From assembly GCA_004352715.1 (NCBI GenBank), contig SCFE01000074.1:1540700-1604699 (forward strand): DNA of 64,000 nt, read 5' to 3'. Made by a program: the position numbers and the translations under genes. Source of the DNA: Hofstenia miamia. Lineage: Eukaryota > Xenacoelomorpha > Acoela. Below the pieces are notes generated by a model that saw only the letters and a list, made by a program, of their open reading frames with translations, did not search any database and was not told the origin of the DNA. Within the stretch, counting starts at the first letter, position 1. The number at the start of each line of letters is the position of its first letter. Shown here piece by piece: positions 20,542 to 33,633 of this stretch.

Positions 20542-22314
20542 TGTAGCATCATCCAAAAAGGCAACTAAAAGCTGAATAACGTCGAATGATTATCAATTGA
20601 AATTAATTGTAAAAAATTTAGTTAATGAACTTTAGTTTATTTTTGTAAAATGCAACTAAGATTTAATATTGGTCAAAATAAGAAACTTGTTAGCCGATCA
20701 AGAGGTAATTGACAAATTAAATTGAGCAAACTAATGCTTATGTATGAACAGCCATATTGGCAGACGAATCATTTGAATTTTAAAATCGGCAGGTATTTTT
20801 GTAGAAATTTTATAAATAGCTTTGATTCAACCATAATTTTGATGAACAATAAATTCTTCGGAGTTTATTTAATTTTCANNNNNNNNNNNNNNNNNNNNNN
20901 NNNNNNNNNNNNNNNNNNNNNNNNNNNNNNNNNNNNNNNNNNNNNNNNNNNNNNNNNNNNNNNNNNNNNNNNNNNNNNNNNNNNNNNNNNNNNNNNNNNN
21001 NNNNNNNNNNNNNNNNNNNNNNNNNNNNNNNNNNNNNNNNNNNNNNNNNNNNNNNNNNNNNNNNNNNNNNNNNNNNNNNNNNNNNNNNNNNNNNNNNNNN
21101 NNNNNNNNNNNNNNNNNNNNNNNNNNNNNNNNNNNNNNNNNNNNNNNNNNNNNNNNNNNNNNNNNNNNNNNNNNNNNNNNNNNNNNNNNNNNNNNNNNNN
21201 NNNNNNNNNNNNNNNNNNNNNNNNNNNNNNNNNNNNNNNNNNNNNNNNNNNNNNNNNNNNNNNNNNNNNNNNNNNNNNNNNNNNNNNNNNNNNNNNNNNN
21301 NNNNNNNNNNNNNNNNNNNNNNNNNNNNNNNNNNNNNNNNNNNNNNNNNNNNNNNNNNNNNNNNNNNNNNNNNNNNNNNNNNNNNNNNNNNNNNNNNNNN
21401 NNNNNNNNNNNNNNNNNNNNNNNNNNNNNNNNNNNNNNNNNNNNNNNNNNNNNNNNNNNNNNNNNNNNNNNNNNNNNNNNNNNNNNNNNNNNNNNNNNNN
21501 NNNNNNNNNNNNNNNNNNNNNNNNNNNNNNNNNNNNNNNNNNNNNNNNNNNNNNNNNNNNNNNNNNNNNNNNNNNNNNNNNNNNNNNNNNNNNNNNNNNN
21601 NNNNNNNNNNNNNNNNNNNNNNNNNNNNNNNNNNNNNNNNNNNNNNNNNNNNNNNNNNNNNNNNNNNNNNNNNNNNNNNNNNNNNNNNNNNNNNNNNNNN
21701 NNNNNNNNNNNNNNNNNNNNNNNNNNNNNNNNNNNNNNNNNNNNNNNNNNNNNNNNNNNNNNNNNNNNNNNNNNNNNNNNNNNNNNNNNNNNNNNNNNNN
21801 NNNNNNNNNNNNNNNNNNNNNNNNNNNNNNNNNNNNNNNNNNNNNNNNNNNNNNNNNNNNNNNNNNNNNNNNNNNNNNTATATTATTACATGCAGTTAGT
21901 GTCAATGCCCGGTTGCTTTATTAAATAAAAACAACAAACACTTTACAACTCTGAGTTTAAGTCAGTTACAACTTTACTTGAGTGCACACACCGAGCTAAC
22001 GTAAGGCATACATAATTAATCCCAGTTGAGCTGAGATGGTGATGTGGACTCAACCATCGTTGCAGAAGAGGAGGAGCTGTGTTGTGGAGATTGGCTTTGG
22101 GCAGGAGCCCATGGAACAACTGAAGAGGAAACATCATACTGCCCAGTCACCTAAACAGTGATGGTTAATACTCAAGTACTTAATTAACATAACTAGTTAA
22201 TAAGAAAGAGAAGTCTGATGGATCAACAAATGGGTAACACCTCACCCACAGTTTACTAAGCATCCCTTAACAGTGATTAGACACGGCGTAACAAGCTAGG
22301 TGGAGGATGTTACA
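20542..22314 (+). mobile_element. L1-family LTR insertion in element B, duplication TAAA
   Basis: It starts TGTAGCATCATCC at 20542 and ends GGAGGATGTTACA at 22314. TAAA precedes it (20538-20541) and follows it (22315-22318). The parts on both sides of the gap match the complete L1 LTR at 33634-34788 closely. The gap of exactly 1000 N inside prevents deciding between a solo LTR and a full element. Confidence 0.75.
20879..21878. other. Assembly gap (1000 N)
   Basis: A run of exactly 1000 N, the conventional size for a gap of unknown length. It lies inside the L1 LTR insertion. Reading frames that appear to cross it are artefacts. Confidence 0.95.
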
Positions 22315-22578
22315 TAAAAACTGTACTATTATGCCCTTTGCAATCAAAATAGATTGAACCATTTAGCTGGCACTTCATCACTCTCACCAGTGACCAGTCA
22401 AAAACAACTGATATTGTCATAAACCACCAACAAGGCATGAATTCTAAAAAATCTTAATATTAGCATCAATATTTTGAAACAATACCTGTACTACAGCCAT
22501 ACTCAATAAAACCAATAAGTTGATTACCATCACACCAGAGAACATCAAGATTTATGCTTCACTTGTAATAACTGTTGT

Positions 22579-24102
22579 GTGCAAGAAACCAAAACCAAAT
22601 CTATCCATTACACTAGATTAAAAAAAACTGCTAATATTTCTACACCAACCATCACCACTGCTTCACAATCTCACCTAAGTGAGTCTGAAGCAGATTCTCT
22701 CACTCAGTTATTACAAAAACATAAAACCATTTTGAATTTCAATACCATTAGTGTGGGGAAAGCCATCAAGGGGAGCCTGCATAGAGACAGTGAACAACAC
22801 ACCAATTTGACAATCAGTCTGACCTGTGCCAGAACACCTAAAACAGGAATACTCTAAAATCATTATGGACTTACTAAATAACAGTATCATCCAGCCATCA
22901 AAAAGCTCATATGCATTGCCAACTGTGTTCATCAAACAAAATTTCAAATATAGATTGTGCATAGACTTTTGTAAGCTCAATAATATTACCAAAAAAGATG
23001 CTTATCCTCTTCCTCAAATTGATCAAATATTGTACACATCATGTCTAAATTCATTCTTTACAAAACTTGACTTATGTAAAGCCTATTGGCAAGTGCCAAT
23101 GTGTAAATCTGACATAGAAAAAACTGCTTTTTGCTCCTCATGGTTTCTTTGAATGGCTCTACATAGCCTTTGCCCTTTGTAATGCACCATCCATGTTTCA
23201 ACATTATGTCACAAGGGTACTACAAAATGACAAACACCAACTAGACAAAGGGATCACAGCATATATTGACAATATTCTCATTGCATCAAAAATGATACCC
23301 AACCACTTAGAAAAACTTGATAAGATCTTACATTTATTAAAATCTTCTGGTCTAAGAATAAATGCACAAAAATGTCACTTCCTGGAAAAATCACTTGTAT
23401 TCCTCAGCAGGAAAATTGAAAAAGGAAAATTAAGCCTAAAGGAAGATGCATGTAAGACAATTGAAAAAATTATGCCATACAACAACAAAAAATACATACA
23501 ATTAATATTAGGTTTTTTCAATTATTACTGAATATTCATACCAAATATTGCTGAAAAACCCATCCATACATCTAATCTAAAAGCTAAAGCACCACCAACA
23601 AGAATTAGACAATTTAAAATCAAAATTGAAATGCTTAACTAGTCTGAATACCCCAGATTTTTTTAAGGAATTCATCCTTGATTGTGGTGCCAGTTCCATA
23701 GCCATCTGTGTGGCACTATGTCAAATGATCAATTGAATAGAAACAGCAATCCACTTTTTCAGCTGCAAACTCCACCCAGCAGAATTGAACTATGGCTCAA
23801 CAAAGGCTGAGATGCATGCCCTCATTGAAAGCCTGAAAAAATTCAGATATTTCCTGCTAGGCCAATCACACTTCACTGTCCACACTGACAATTCCAGCAT
23901 AAGTTGGCTGAAAAAATTCTCTGGTGACTGTTCCAACATCATTGCTTGGTGGATTGAGTGTTTGACCAACTTCAACTTCACAATAGTTCACTGCAAAGGC
24001 AGACAATACACAAATGCTAATATTTTAACTGCATTACCACAATACCATCATGATGAAACCAAACTAATGAAAAAGAATGCCCCTTTTCCATTTATCTCCT
24101 AG
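22579..24102 (+). pseudogene. Reverse transcriptase and RNase H of element B
   Basis: The RT shows YRLCIDFCKLNN, motif A FTKLDLCKAYWQV with its Asp intact, and motif C AYIDNILIAS, where the second catalytic Asp of YIDD is Asn. One indel near 23130 shifts the frame at the FEWLYIAFALCNAP block. A TGA stands at NYY-stop-IFIP near 23529, where the usual residue is Arg or similar. RNase H follows with YGSTKAEMHALIE (about 23788), HTDNSSISWLKKF and the paired Trp block AWWIECL. Together these made element DNA from RNA; this copy cannot. Confidence 0.8.
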
Positions 24103-24363
24103 TCAGCATACCATAACTTGCCTGATATCAACACAGATAGGCAAGGCCATCCAATACTACCAGTCTATCTAAAAGAGGAGGTTAATGAACAAGAGATCAA
24201 TAAATATCAACACAATGACATCCAATTAAAAATAAAATAAAAAATCTGAAAACACCATTAACCAATTTAATCAATAAATATTACAATAACTATTAATGGG
24301 CTTTAACAGTGATTGGTCTTCTGTTTGTCATGGATAAAGATCACAATCAAATTGCATTACTGG

Positions 24364-25647
24364 TGTAGAGTCACTCAGGGCCTGGATATTTCAGTTAGGA
24401 GGTTTCAATTCTCCTGGTGTATCACATCCATACATTTACAATTTTCAATTTGGATTATTTTGATTTTTTTCTTTTAATTTTTTTAACTTAATTTCAAAGC
24501 AAAGAATTTTTTTGACAAGTTTTTTCTTTGTGAGGGAATCATATTGTGATCAAGGAGTTGGATTGATTTGTTCAGGGCTAGCAGCTTTTTGCTTCTGATG
24601 TGTTTTTGGCATGACTTTTCTTCCTGTTGTCAAAGGAGCTTTGCTAGGCACAAATTGACTAGTAATTAACAAATAGGTATTGTAGAGTCACTCAGGGCCT
24701 CCTTTTTTGATTTTATTATTTCAGCACTCTGAAATAGTGTTGTGTCTTTTTGATGTTTTGATTTCCTTATTTGCTGCTATCTATTTGTATCAATTTCTCT
24801 TAATTGATTATTTGAATTTCAATTATAGTTATTTGATAGTGTTAGTATTTGCCCCCTTGATTTGAATTACATGTGATCACTTTTTTTAACTTTGCAAGTG
24901 AAATTGTGCTTTGAAACTGTAAATAATCCAGGTAATAAGTTACAGATTTTTGAAATAAATATCTGATTTACTGTAGTGAAGCACACAATAAATTTAGCTT
25001 CCTTCAACTGCATTCAATCTTTTTCATTTAATTATCTACTAACCCATTTTAGATTCATCATTAAAGATTTGGTAATGATAACTATTGCTTATGATCCAGT
25101 GACAATTCAGGAGGAAACTGCACCAGGTCTGGGGCAACAAATAGCTCCTTAATGGTGACAGCCCAAATCATGGCCACTTTAGGTTACAATTACATGTAGG
25201 GAATAACATCTTTTATTTGATCTGTTTGTACAAGCATAGAATAATTTACACTTTGCAGATATACTATGCTGTTGGTGAACATGAATGCACAGCAATTATG
25301 AGCCTTCTACTTGTTATTTATTTACATGAGCTGAGATAAGAGAACTCTGAGAAAAATTGTTTATTGAGCTAAAAATTAATACTTGAAACACACAGTTAGC
25401 ACCTTGGTGAGTAGGGATGGCTTCAAAGATATGGCTTTGGCTTGGTGCTGTGTGAATTAGTCACTGCTGAAGTTCTTTTTGGAATGGAATTTTGTTATTT
25501 GTTAGGCAAAAATCAGTGAACCACCAATGTACGTTTTCTGTTGGAATGTGGGTCACTCTCTGCTATGGTAGACTTTGCAACCTTTGATCTAAACTCTTGA
25601 GTTGCCCAGTACTGCTAGAGTAGCCAGAGCTCCCCCATGATTCTACA
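24364..25647 (+). mobile_element. Composite L2 LTR carrying an antisense gag segment, duplication CTGG
   Basis: The unit is flanked by CTGG at 24360-24363 and 25648-25651. It begins with the first 19 bases of an L2 LTR (TGTAGAGTCACTCAGGGCC), continues with about 298 bp that are the reverse complement of the start of the C gag (4929-5227), then starts an L2 LTR again at 24681 and runs to GATTCTACA at 25647. The target duplication lies at the outer ends of the composite, so it was inserted, or deleted afterwards, as one unit. Confidence 0.7.
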
Positions 25648-25867
25648 CTGGAATACTAATAATGAGATATTGCTTGCAAATTATATGAAAGAGGCCAAAA
25701 CAGTATCATCTAAACAGAATGAACCTTGAACACCCAGTTCATCTGCATAGGTGTACTGTCACCAGAGCAATACTACAAACATGGATCCTCTATTTCAGTC
25801 CTATGAACACACTATTATCTGATAGAAGAACACAATTTGAAGGCCTTCTCACCAAAGAACTACTATA

Positions 25868-26772
25868 ATGTAGAGTCACTCAGGGCACTTGTTTATTTTA
25901 TTTTTCAGTATTGGCACTCTCCAAGTAATTCAGTGCTATATACTATCTTTGATTTCATGATTTTAGTTAATTTGCTGTTTTTCAAACTTAAGTTTCAAAT
26001 TTTCCCCTCAATTTAGAGATTACATGTAATTGCTTGTTAAATTTGTGCAGGAACAAGTGAATTCTTGTAAAATGGTAAATATTTACCTTTTTCTGTAATA
26101 AATAGGGAACTTACTGTTATCAAACATCAAATAAATTTCATTCTCACTGGATAACTTTTGCTTTATTTTTCTTTATTATTTTACCAACCTTTTTAGATCT
26201 GGTATTGTTAATATGATAATAAACTCATAAGATCCAGTGATAATGTGGGAGGGGAGGAACTCTGTTGTGCCTGGGGTGACAACTTGCTCCTTGACAGATG
26301 TGAGCCCATATTGTGGTCACATTAGGCTATGTATAGGCATAGGAAATAAAAGAACTACTAAATTTATTGATCAAACATGCACATACTATCACACAATGCA
26401 GGTATATCATGCTGTTGGCATATGTGAATATGTGGTAATTACACATTATTTAATATCTTTATTACATGAGCTGAGATAACAAACACTGAGCTAAATTTGT
26501 TTTATTGAGCTAGAAATTATACTTGAGACACACAATTAGCACCTTGGATGGTAAAGATGGATTCTGATTACTTGGTTTTGGCAAGATGCTGTGTGAATTG
26601 GTTGCTAGCTGAAATGCTGTCTTGGAAAGGATATCATTTAATTTTTCTACAGTGAAATTAGTGAACTTCCAATCTTCATTTGTTCTGTTAGAATACAGGC
26701 TGCTCTCAGTAATGGTAATTCTCTGAAACCTTGTACTGCTTGAGCTGCTAGACACAGACCACTGATTCTATA
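25868..26772 (+). mobile_element. Solo L2 LTR in integrase of B, duplication ATAA
   Basis: It begins TGTAGAGTCACTCAGGGC and ends GATTCTATA (last CA changed to TA), 905 bp, flanked by ATAA at 25864-25867 and 26773-26776. No internal sequence is present, so it is a solo LTR left by recombination. It interrupts the integrase core of B. Confidence 0.75.
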
Positions 26773-28630
26773 ATAACAGCTTGATATCTTATACATGCAT
26801 GCAGCTCCATACTATCAGCAAAGCAACAGCATAGTAGAACAACTAAATAAAACTTAAATTAAACTAATTTGCATCACTACTTCCAGAGTTGGAGGCAAAT
26901 ATTGGAGATACATACTTCCCCATATTGAATACTTTTACAATACTAGTGTCCACTCCATTACTGGTCTTACACCTTTCAAGGCAACATACATTCATGATGC
27001 TAATACAAAGCTAGCAATAATGTATAAACAATACAAACCACTACCTAAAAATGATTACATCAAAGACCTGATGCAGCAACTCCAGGAAATACATGAAACC
27101 ATTTGCATATTCAATAAGAAAAGTTCAGTATGCCAAATACGCAATTATAACAAAGACATGTATGGCCAACTGCATCAAGTTTACTCTTTTACACCAGTAC
27201 AGACTACTGATGACAAACAAATATGTAAACTTGCAACATCCTGGACAGGTCCACACACAATTACTAAAGTGTTAGACTGTAACAACTACATCTTAGACAA
27301 TGGTACAACAAGAAATTTCCAATTGTTATGTCAAACAATCAAAGACACAGAACATACAATAATCAATAACAAACATGTTTTCCAAATCAAAAATAATGAT
27401 AAAAACACTTTTACACTAATGCCTGAGCTAGATGACATTCATGAGGATTTGTTTAATAATCCAGTGACATTTCCTGACATACCCAATCCACAAATTTGAA
27501 CCTTGCATAAATGCAAAGTAAGCACAAAAAACACAATCAATCCCACACACTGGGATTCCAATTCCAACATTCTTTTTAGCCCTCAATCAAATGAAGCAAA
27601 TTCCTTCCAAACATTCCTTCAGTGAGAGCAGTACTTCTCATACCTCCAATCATTGTCACAGAATCAAACACTCAGAAGGGGAATTGGAGGCCACCCTCTC
27701 ATCCATCACACAGGTTGTATGCTGGTGGAAACTACACACCTAGTTTAAGAGCAATGACCCAATTGCTACCAACACATTCACATGTTGGAGCATTGAACCC
27801 TTCATCCTTCCTATGGTACAGCATGGAGAGTGAAGGTGTTTTGAGTGGTCATTCAACCTTGCCAAGCACCTACCAATGGTACAGCTCAGGTAGCCATCTC
27901 ACAGAGAGGTCTGATATGAACATTGAAAATTCTGCAAAATGAAAATTGGAAACTAGTATTGCAGAGGAGATGGTGTTACAACCATTAGCATTACCACAAT
28001 CTAGGAAACATAAGCATTGCTCATGCTCCCTCCTAAGTTCTGCATCTTCACAGAGATCTGCTGCTCAGCAATGATCACTGGAATGGCAGCAACAATGTTA
28101 TGCTCACCTTTCATATGTTGGCTGTGAGACTTTGCATCTTTACTTTATTGCCACCAGAACTGCACATTATGTTACTGAATCTCAGCTACCTTCAGAGACA
28201 AAACTGTTCATAAACAAACAATTAGATACTCCAAATCACAAAGTTAGTTGTTCTGTTTTAACTTAGCTTATAGATGAAGAAATCTGCCTAGCTATCAATA
28301 ATCTTATTTTTTATATGCATGAAATGCACAAAGAAATGAATCAATCCTATTATCACAGTACTGTTCATATTATGTTTGATGCACAATTTTGTATTAGTAA
28401 TCTTCATCATTTGTTAACTTGCAATTACAATCTAATTATGCAATTTGAATTCAATCTTTCTCTGGAAACATTACTAGTTATTTATTTCATTAAAACTGAA
28501 GAACTATCTGATACAAAACTTTTAGAGAAGATATCTCTAGCTTATAAACTTGCTAAAGCTTCTCAAAATTAAACTTACTATTGTTATTCTGGATACCAAT
28601 CAATCTCACTTAGTTGGAGCTGAACATTAT

Positions 28631-29505
28631 TGTAGAATTGTGGGGTGCATCTAGCAGCTCAAGCAGTACAAAGGTTGCAGAAGATTACCATTGCTGAGAG
28701 CAACCCACTCTCTAACAAAACAAATGAAGATTGGTAATTCACCAATTTCATTGTAGAAAAAAGTAATTCCAAGACAGTTAAAGTAGCAACCAATTCACAC
28801 TGCATCTTGCTGAAGCCAAGCCTTTAGAATCCATCCTTACAATCCAAGGTGCTAATTTTGTGTTTCAAGTTGTAATTTCTAGGTCAATACAAATAATTTA
28901 TCTCAGTGTTTATCTTCTCAGCTCATGTAATAATCTAATAAATAACATGTAGTTACCACATATTCATGTACACCAATGGCATAGTATATTCAAGGTGTGT
29001 TCTAATTTGTGCATGTTTGATGTTGTAGTTCTTTTATTACCTATGCCTACACATAGCCTAAAGTCACCACAATATGGGCTCTCATCTGCCAAGGAGCAAG
29101 TTATCACCCCAGGGACAATGGAGTTCCTCCCACATTATCACCAGATCTTGCAATTTCATTATTATAAAATTCATATCAGAGCTAAAATGGTTAGTAAAAT
29201 ATAATATAATAAAAAAGCAAACAGTATCCAGTGAGAATGAAATTTATTTGACATTTGCTAACATTTGAGTTCCCTATTTATAACAAAGGAAGTAAATATT
29301 TACTGTTTTTACAAAAGTTTATTTGCCTCCCAAATTAACTCAGCAATTACAAGTAATCTAAAGCTCTGAGGGGACAATCACTAAGTTTGAAAATAAAGTT
29401 CAAAAATATCACAAATTAACAATTTATTAACTAAATAGCACTGAATTAATTTGAGAGTGCCTAGAATTAAAATAAAATAAAAGAGAGGCCCTGAGTGACT
29501 CTACA
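28631..29505 (-). mobile_element. Solo L2 LTR in third ORF of B, duplication TTAT
   Basis: Plus-strand ends are TGTAGAATTGTGG and GAGTGACTCTACA, so the sense orientation is minus. TTAT flanks both sides (28627-28630, 29506-29509). Length is 875 bp, with no internal region. Confidence 0.8.
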
Positions 29506-30129
29506 TTATGAACTTGAACTTAGTTTGGAATATTTCTTTATTCTCTGCCCCTCTAACTTTGTCATTATTAGCTTACTAAATTACAATTCTTCTACTGCAG
29601 CATTAATTCATATTGATCTGTATTTACATAGAATTTGCCTGAGACATTGCATTATGGTGGACAAACACTTAGCTGAATAACCCACCCCTGCTAACATTAC
29701 TGAAATACATGTCAGCTTTGCTTTTACTCAGTAAGTCAACACTTTAAATGATATTTCCAGTATCTGGTCTAACATCAAAGCTGATCATCCAACAGAAAAT
29801 AACTGGCCTATCATTAACATATCTTCACCTTCTTGCAAATATCACTACTCAGCAGAAAGACTATTGCATAACATAGAACAAAGTCTAACTAATCAGGATC
29901 AAACTGATTTTAGGAAAGCTTTCTTTGAGGAACCAGGAGCACCAGACATTAACATAAAATCAGCACTCTGGTTAGTCACAATATATCTAACCAAAGCCCC
30001 CTCATTAGAATTTCCAATATCTCATAAAACTTGTGACTCCATCTGAAAAAGCAAATGCCACAAAATCTCCATTATTCCTATCTCTGTAGAATTAAAGAAT
30101 TGGCTTTTGGAAAGAATGTCATTACTTAT

Positions 30130-30295
30130 TGTAGCATCAGCCAGACCTCGCACTTTTCTCATTGGTGACTGGTTGTTTCAATATTTGTACATATTGTAAA
30201 TAGCAGGGTATATAAAGAACAAAGTGTTTGTAAATAGGAGATAGTTTGAACTGTATTCTCTTCTTATTTGCTAGAATAACCCCTGTGATTCTACA
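30130..30295 (+). mobile_element. Solo L3 mini-LTR in third ORF of B, duplication TTAT
   Basis: A 166-bp unit starting TGTAGCATCAGCC and ending GTGATTCTACA, flanked by TTAT (30126-30129, 30296-30299). A TATA-like box TATATAAAG lies in the middle. It matches the LTRs of the short element at 38912-39729 and the solo copy at 41607-41797, both in the opposite orientation. Confidence 0.8.
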
Positions 30296-32120
30296 TTATG
30301 TCACCTTAAGGAAAAACAGCTAATCTTTTTGAGAAGTACTACTCACATATCATTAATAAGGAAAATCCTCTTGGGTCCTTACCAATAACACACATTAGCA
30401 ATAAACTGGTTATTGTAATGAGAGGCATTCATGTGCTTTCTGACACTTGCAGGAAATATAAGTGGGGAGCTACCTGTGAAACAAAACTGTTTTCTCTCTC
30501 AGATACCTATGCACTGCTGTCATCAACCCATCTCATTTGTTGCCAACAGCATTTGATGATCAATTACTGTGACAAATCCAGTAAATGCCTCTTTGTTACT
30601 AAAAACAAAATTCTTTTAAACTACCACAGCTAATATTATCCAGAAAGCTCTTACAACATGTTAATGACTACTTTAAACTATCAAAATACAGATCAAAATG
30701 CATTCTGATAGAAATTCTAGAACAAGCAATCCAATCACCTCAGCAACTTTAAATCAATGAGGATATCATGTTATCTACCAAGATACCTCTAATGCAATGC
30801 CACCAAACCATCATCAAAGAGAATAACCTCAAAAAACTAGTTGCTGAAATACTACCACCACAACCTGAGTAAATTAAAACAGATGTGTCTACCTATCTCA
30901 TATGTGTTACAAAAGCCACTCCTGATGATGCAACAACTGTAGATCACCAGCACAACATAATGAAAGAAGGCAATAGTATCTTATACATGAAAACTTGTTT
31001 TACAGAAGCATGCTCTAAAACTGATATCACTCTTTTACTTGAGCCTCACTCACAACTAGCATTTGATGTGGAATGTACAACTTCCAAACTTTTCTTATCA
31101 GATACTACAATTGAACATCTCTGTTCTCATTACAGCTCTGATACCCTATGGAAACACATAGTTCACACATAGGTGAACTATCCTATTTCCATATGCATTG
31201 CCAAATTGGTCATCACTCTTACTACTGATATCACTGTGAATGAAGTGATCAAAACAGAAAACAATTACTGTATCCCCAGCCCACTCATCCACATCACTAT
31301 TATATAACCAGCATGGAGATCAGCTTACAAGAAAACATGCCATGTACACATCCCACTAACTAAAGACAACCAGTGCATTAACAACCTAGGTGATCTCATA
31401 AAACCCTACACTTGGAAAAATACAAGCAGAGCTGAAACAAATTGATTAGAAATGATAACACCTCCTGCCTCTATGCTAATGGTCACATAACACTAGAGTA
31501 CATCTTCTGAAAATGTAAACCTGTAGCTGATCAAATCAATCACCTCAAACATTCCCTTACAAAGCTTCTGTCTAAAAAGGTTATCTTATTTTCTGGTATG
31601 AACAACCTCCTATAGACCAATTTAATTCAAACAATGCTTAAATATTACAATGTTACAAAACAAATTGAAATTATCACTATGATGCCAGTGAAAATTAACA
31701 ATCCCAAACTGATTGCAGATTAGATACTCAATGAACACATATCAATTTATTTTGATGAAGTTAAATTTCATACTAATCTACACTCTTTCTTTAAATTATT
31801 TTATCTGGATACAAAATCAAGGAAGATGAAGCTCAAGCCTCTGACATCAATGCTCACATGACACTACTCATACTTTAAAAGGATTACATCTCTACTACAA
31901 GTTTTACAATATTTTCACAAGAAAAATAAATTCACTATGTACCACCTTACAAATTTACTAAAACTCTTACAACAGAATTGGAATCAATTTGCTATGCAAG
32001 TTGTTCAACTGAATTCTCTGATATCCTATCTTGGAGCAATCAACATGCTATCTTGTTGTTACAACATGCACAGCAACTCACACAGCTGGATATCATTGAA
32101 CTAGTGGATTAAAATAGCCC

Positions 32121-32134
32121 AGCTTAGGGGGGCA
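32121..32134 (+). other. Polypurine tract of element B
   Basis: AGCTTAGGGGGGCA stands directly before the LTR start TGTGGCATCAACC at 32135. A closely similar run, GCTGAGGAGGGCG, precedes the L1 LTR at 33634. Such tracts prime plus-strand DNA synthesis, and they fix the sense strand of B and of L1. Confidence 0.65.
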
Positions 32135-33000
32135 TGTGGCATCAACCACTGCCTTTACAAGCATTTTTGTAATTAGTATTTTGAAATTAATAAATATTAA
32201 TTGTACAATATTTACAAGAATTTGTAATTGCCTCAATTGATGTATTAAGTGTTAGACAATCTGTGCTATCTTTGAATATTTAAAACTTCTGCTGCACAGC
32301 ATTTCTGATATTAGTTTATTACCATGCAAAAGGTCACAAGGCACCTGCTAGTGCTTACACATAGTTCAAGGTATGCTTTTAGTGCTACTTTTGTTGATAA
32401 AATGATTGTTTTTCTGTATAAATACTTTGCTGTTGTTATCAAAAGTTTAATAGATTTTACTCAACCTTTACTTCTAGTTGTGTATGTAATTTATTTAAAA
32501 TGCTTTTCTAAATTATCTGATTGTTGCTAAGTGTGCCTTGTTCAGGTACAGCTTTACAAGTTCATCACTACAGCACTTTGGCAGGTCTAGGTGTAGGGAT
32601 TAACACAATTGCTTGTCATTTGTTATGTTTATTATATTTTATTGCAGCACCTAAATTGCATGAGTTGAGGCCTGCACTGAGTTTAGGTATACAAGCACAT
32701 TGAATACACTTTGCACTCAAGAACTTATAGGGCTTCTCTATCTCTCTTTATTTAAATTAGGGCTCTTGTATAATGTGACTCTTCCTATTAAGAGTCTCTG
32801 TATTGGGTCAGCTGAGTGTGGCCATGCACCCTTCCATTACCTGATCTCCCAGCTACCTTTAACTTTTATTAGGGATAGGCTCAATTAGCTCTGGAGTCAG
32901 GCCATTAATTCCTGAGACATTGGCAAATCCTGGTGTTTATTATCACAGATTTCTATGCTGATGCCACAAAATCTATGTGCTAAGTGTAACCTAAGCTTGA
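32135..33000 (+). mobile_element. 3' LTR of element B (L4 family, right end not resolved)
   Basis: It starts TGTGGCATCAACC after the polypurine tract and is related in its start to L1 (TGTAGCATCATCC). A TATAAATA box lies near 32418. I could not find a matching LTR elsewhere in the window, so the right border is a guess. The short open frames inside do not look like genes. Confidence 0.45.
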
Positions 33001-33633
33001 TGCATTCCTTAATTCATGCAATTTTGGTTTTAGCAATAATCATAATTTAATCAATGAATGAATTGGATAACAGCAAAGTAGCCATCTGTACACCTAACCT
33101 TAGGATATTAATAGCTGAGCTGTACCACTGCTAAGCACCCTCAACAAAGTTAAGACAGCTTAGCAAATATATATTTAATAAAACAAGAGTTAAAATAAAA
33201 TGTAAGCAAAGTGTACTTTTCATTAACTTAATGAATAATTTGTTCATATATATATGAAAAAAGCTGGAAAAACAAATGCTGTGTACAATAAGCAGAAATA
33301 TTTAAACTATAAATACTGTAAAATTTCTAAGTAGAATATAATGATATTATGCCCCAATATTTACAGATGTGTTTCCTACAACATGAACTTCTTGTATTAT
33401 AGCATAAATTACACAAAGATACTTAAGTTGAAAAATGTTTGATTAAAAAGACCATTAAAACTACACAATAAATTTGATTCAAAAGTACTATATATTGTGT
33501 ACGTAGATTTCCAAACTTACTAATATAAAATGTATGTAATCTAACATCTATATCTATGATTTCTAAAAGGTTTTTAATCAATACAAAAAAGGGGGGCCAC
33601 CTGTGCTGTCCATAAAGCAAGCTGAGGAGGGCG
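33001..33633. other. AT-rich interval ending in a polypurine-like tract
   Basis: No gene is seen. The last 14 bases (AGCTGAGGAGGGCG-like) resemble the polypurine tract of B and directly precede an L1 LTR, so at least the right end is the 3' internal end of another LTR element. Confidence 0.4.

Larger units (their letters stand above)
24103..27499 (+). pseudogene. Integrase of element B, split by two LTR insertions
   Basis: The integrase N-terminal part begins after RNase H. The second catalytic block is visible near 25800 (SDRRTQFEG, compare SDQGPQFEG in A), just before the L2 insertion at 25868. After the insertion the core resumes at 26773 and the region that should hold the Glu reads poorly. 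The C-terminal part is open at 27020-27499, with YIKDLMQQLQEIH, then WTGPHTITKVLD where A has WQGPFTIEKVLD, and an acidic tail. So one gene is broken at 24364 and 25868 by LTRs and by point changes. Confidence 0.65.
28260..32110 (+). pseudogene. Third ORF of element B (decayed, two LTR insertions)
   Basis: Homology to the third ORF of A is found in order: LLEKISLAYKLAKA near 28520, then LLEPHSQLAFDVECT near 31050 (A: LQSPGRHVALDVECT), VNYPISI near 31175, NGHITLEYIF near 31485, VILFSGMNNLL near 31590, YYNVTKQIEIITM near 31640 (A: YYDVTKRIEIITM) and FYLDTKS near 31800. A solo L2 LTR (28631-29505) and an L3 LTR (30130-30295) interrupt it, together with many stops. It ends shortly before the polypurine tract, so this ORF was the last gene of the element. 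Function is unknown. Confidence 0.65.
18461..33000 (+). mobile_element. Element B: Ty3/gypsy copy split by five nested LTR insertions
   Basis: Plus-strand domains appear in order: gag 18483-20150, protease 20178-20540, RT and RNase H 22579-24102, integrase 24103-27499, third ORF 28260-32110, polypurine tract 32121-32134 and 3' LTR from 32135. Five insertions interrupt it: L1 LTR 20542-22314 (duplication TAAA), composite L2 24364-25647 (CTGG), L2 25868-26772 (ATAA), L2 28631-29505 (TTAT) and L3 30130-30295 (TTAT). Its 5' LTR is missing; the A LTR stands directly in front of gag. All genes are decayed. The right end of the 3' LTR could not be fixed. Confidence 0.75.

Noticed and set aside
20722-21924. 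Long open frames of 340-400 codons across 20879-21878 and 43562-44561
   Set aside because: They consist almost wholly of N and arise from the assembly gaps.
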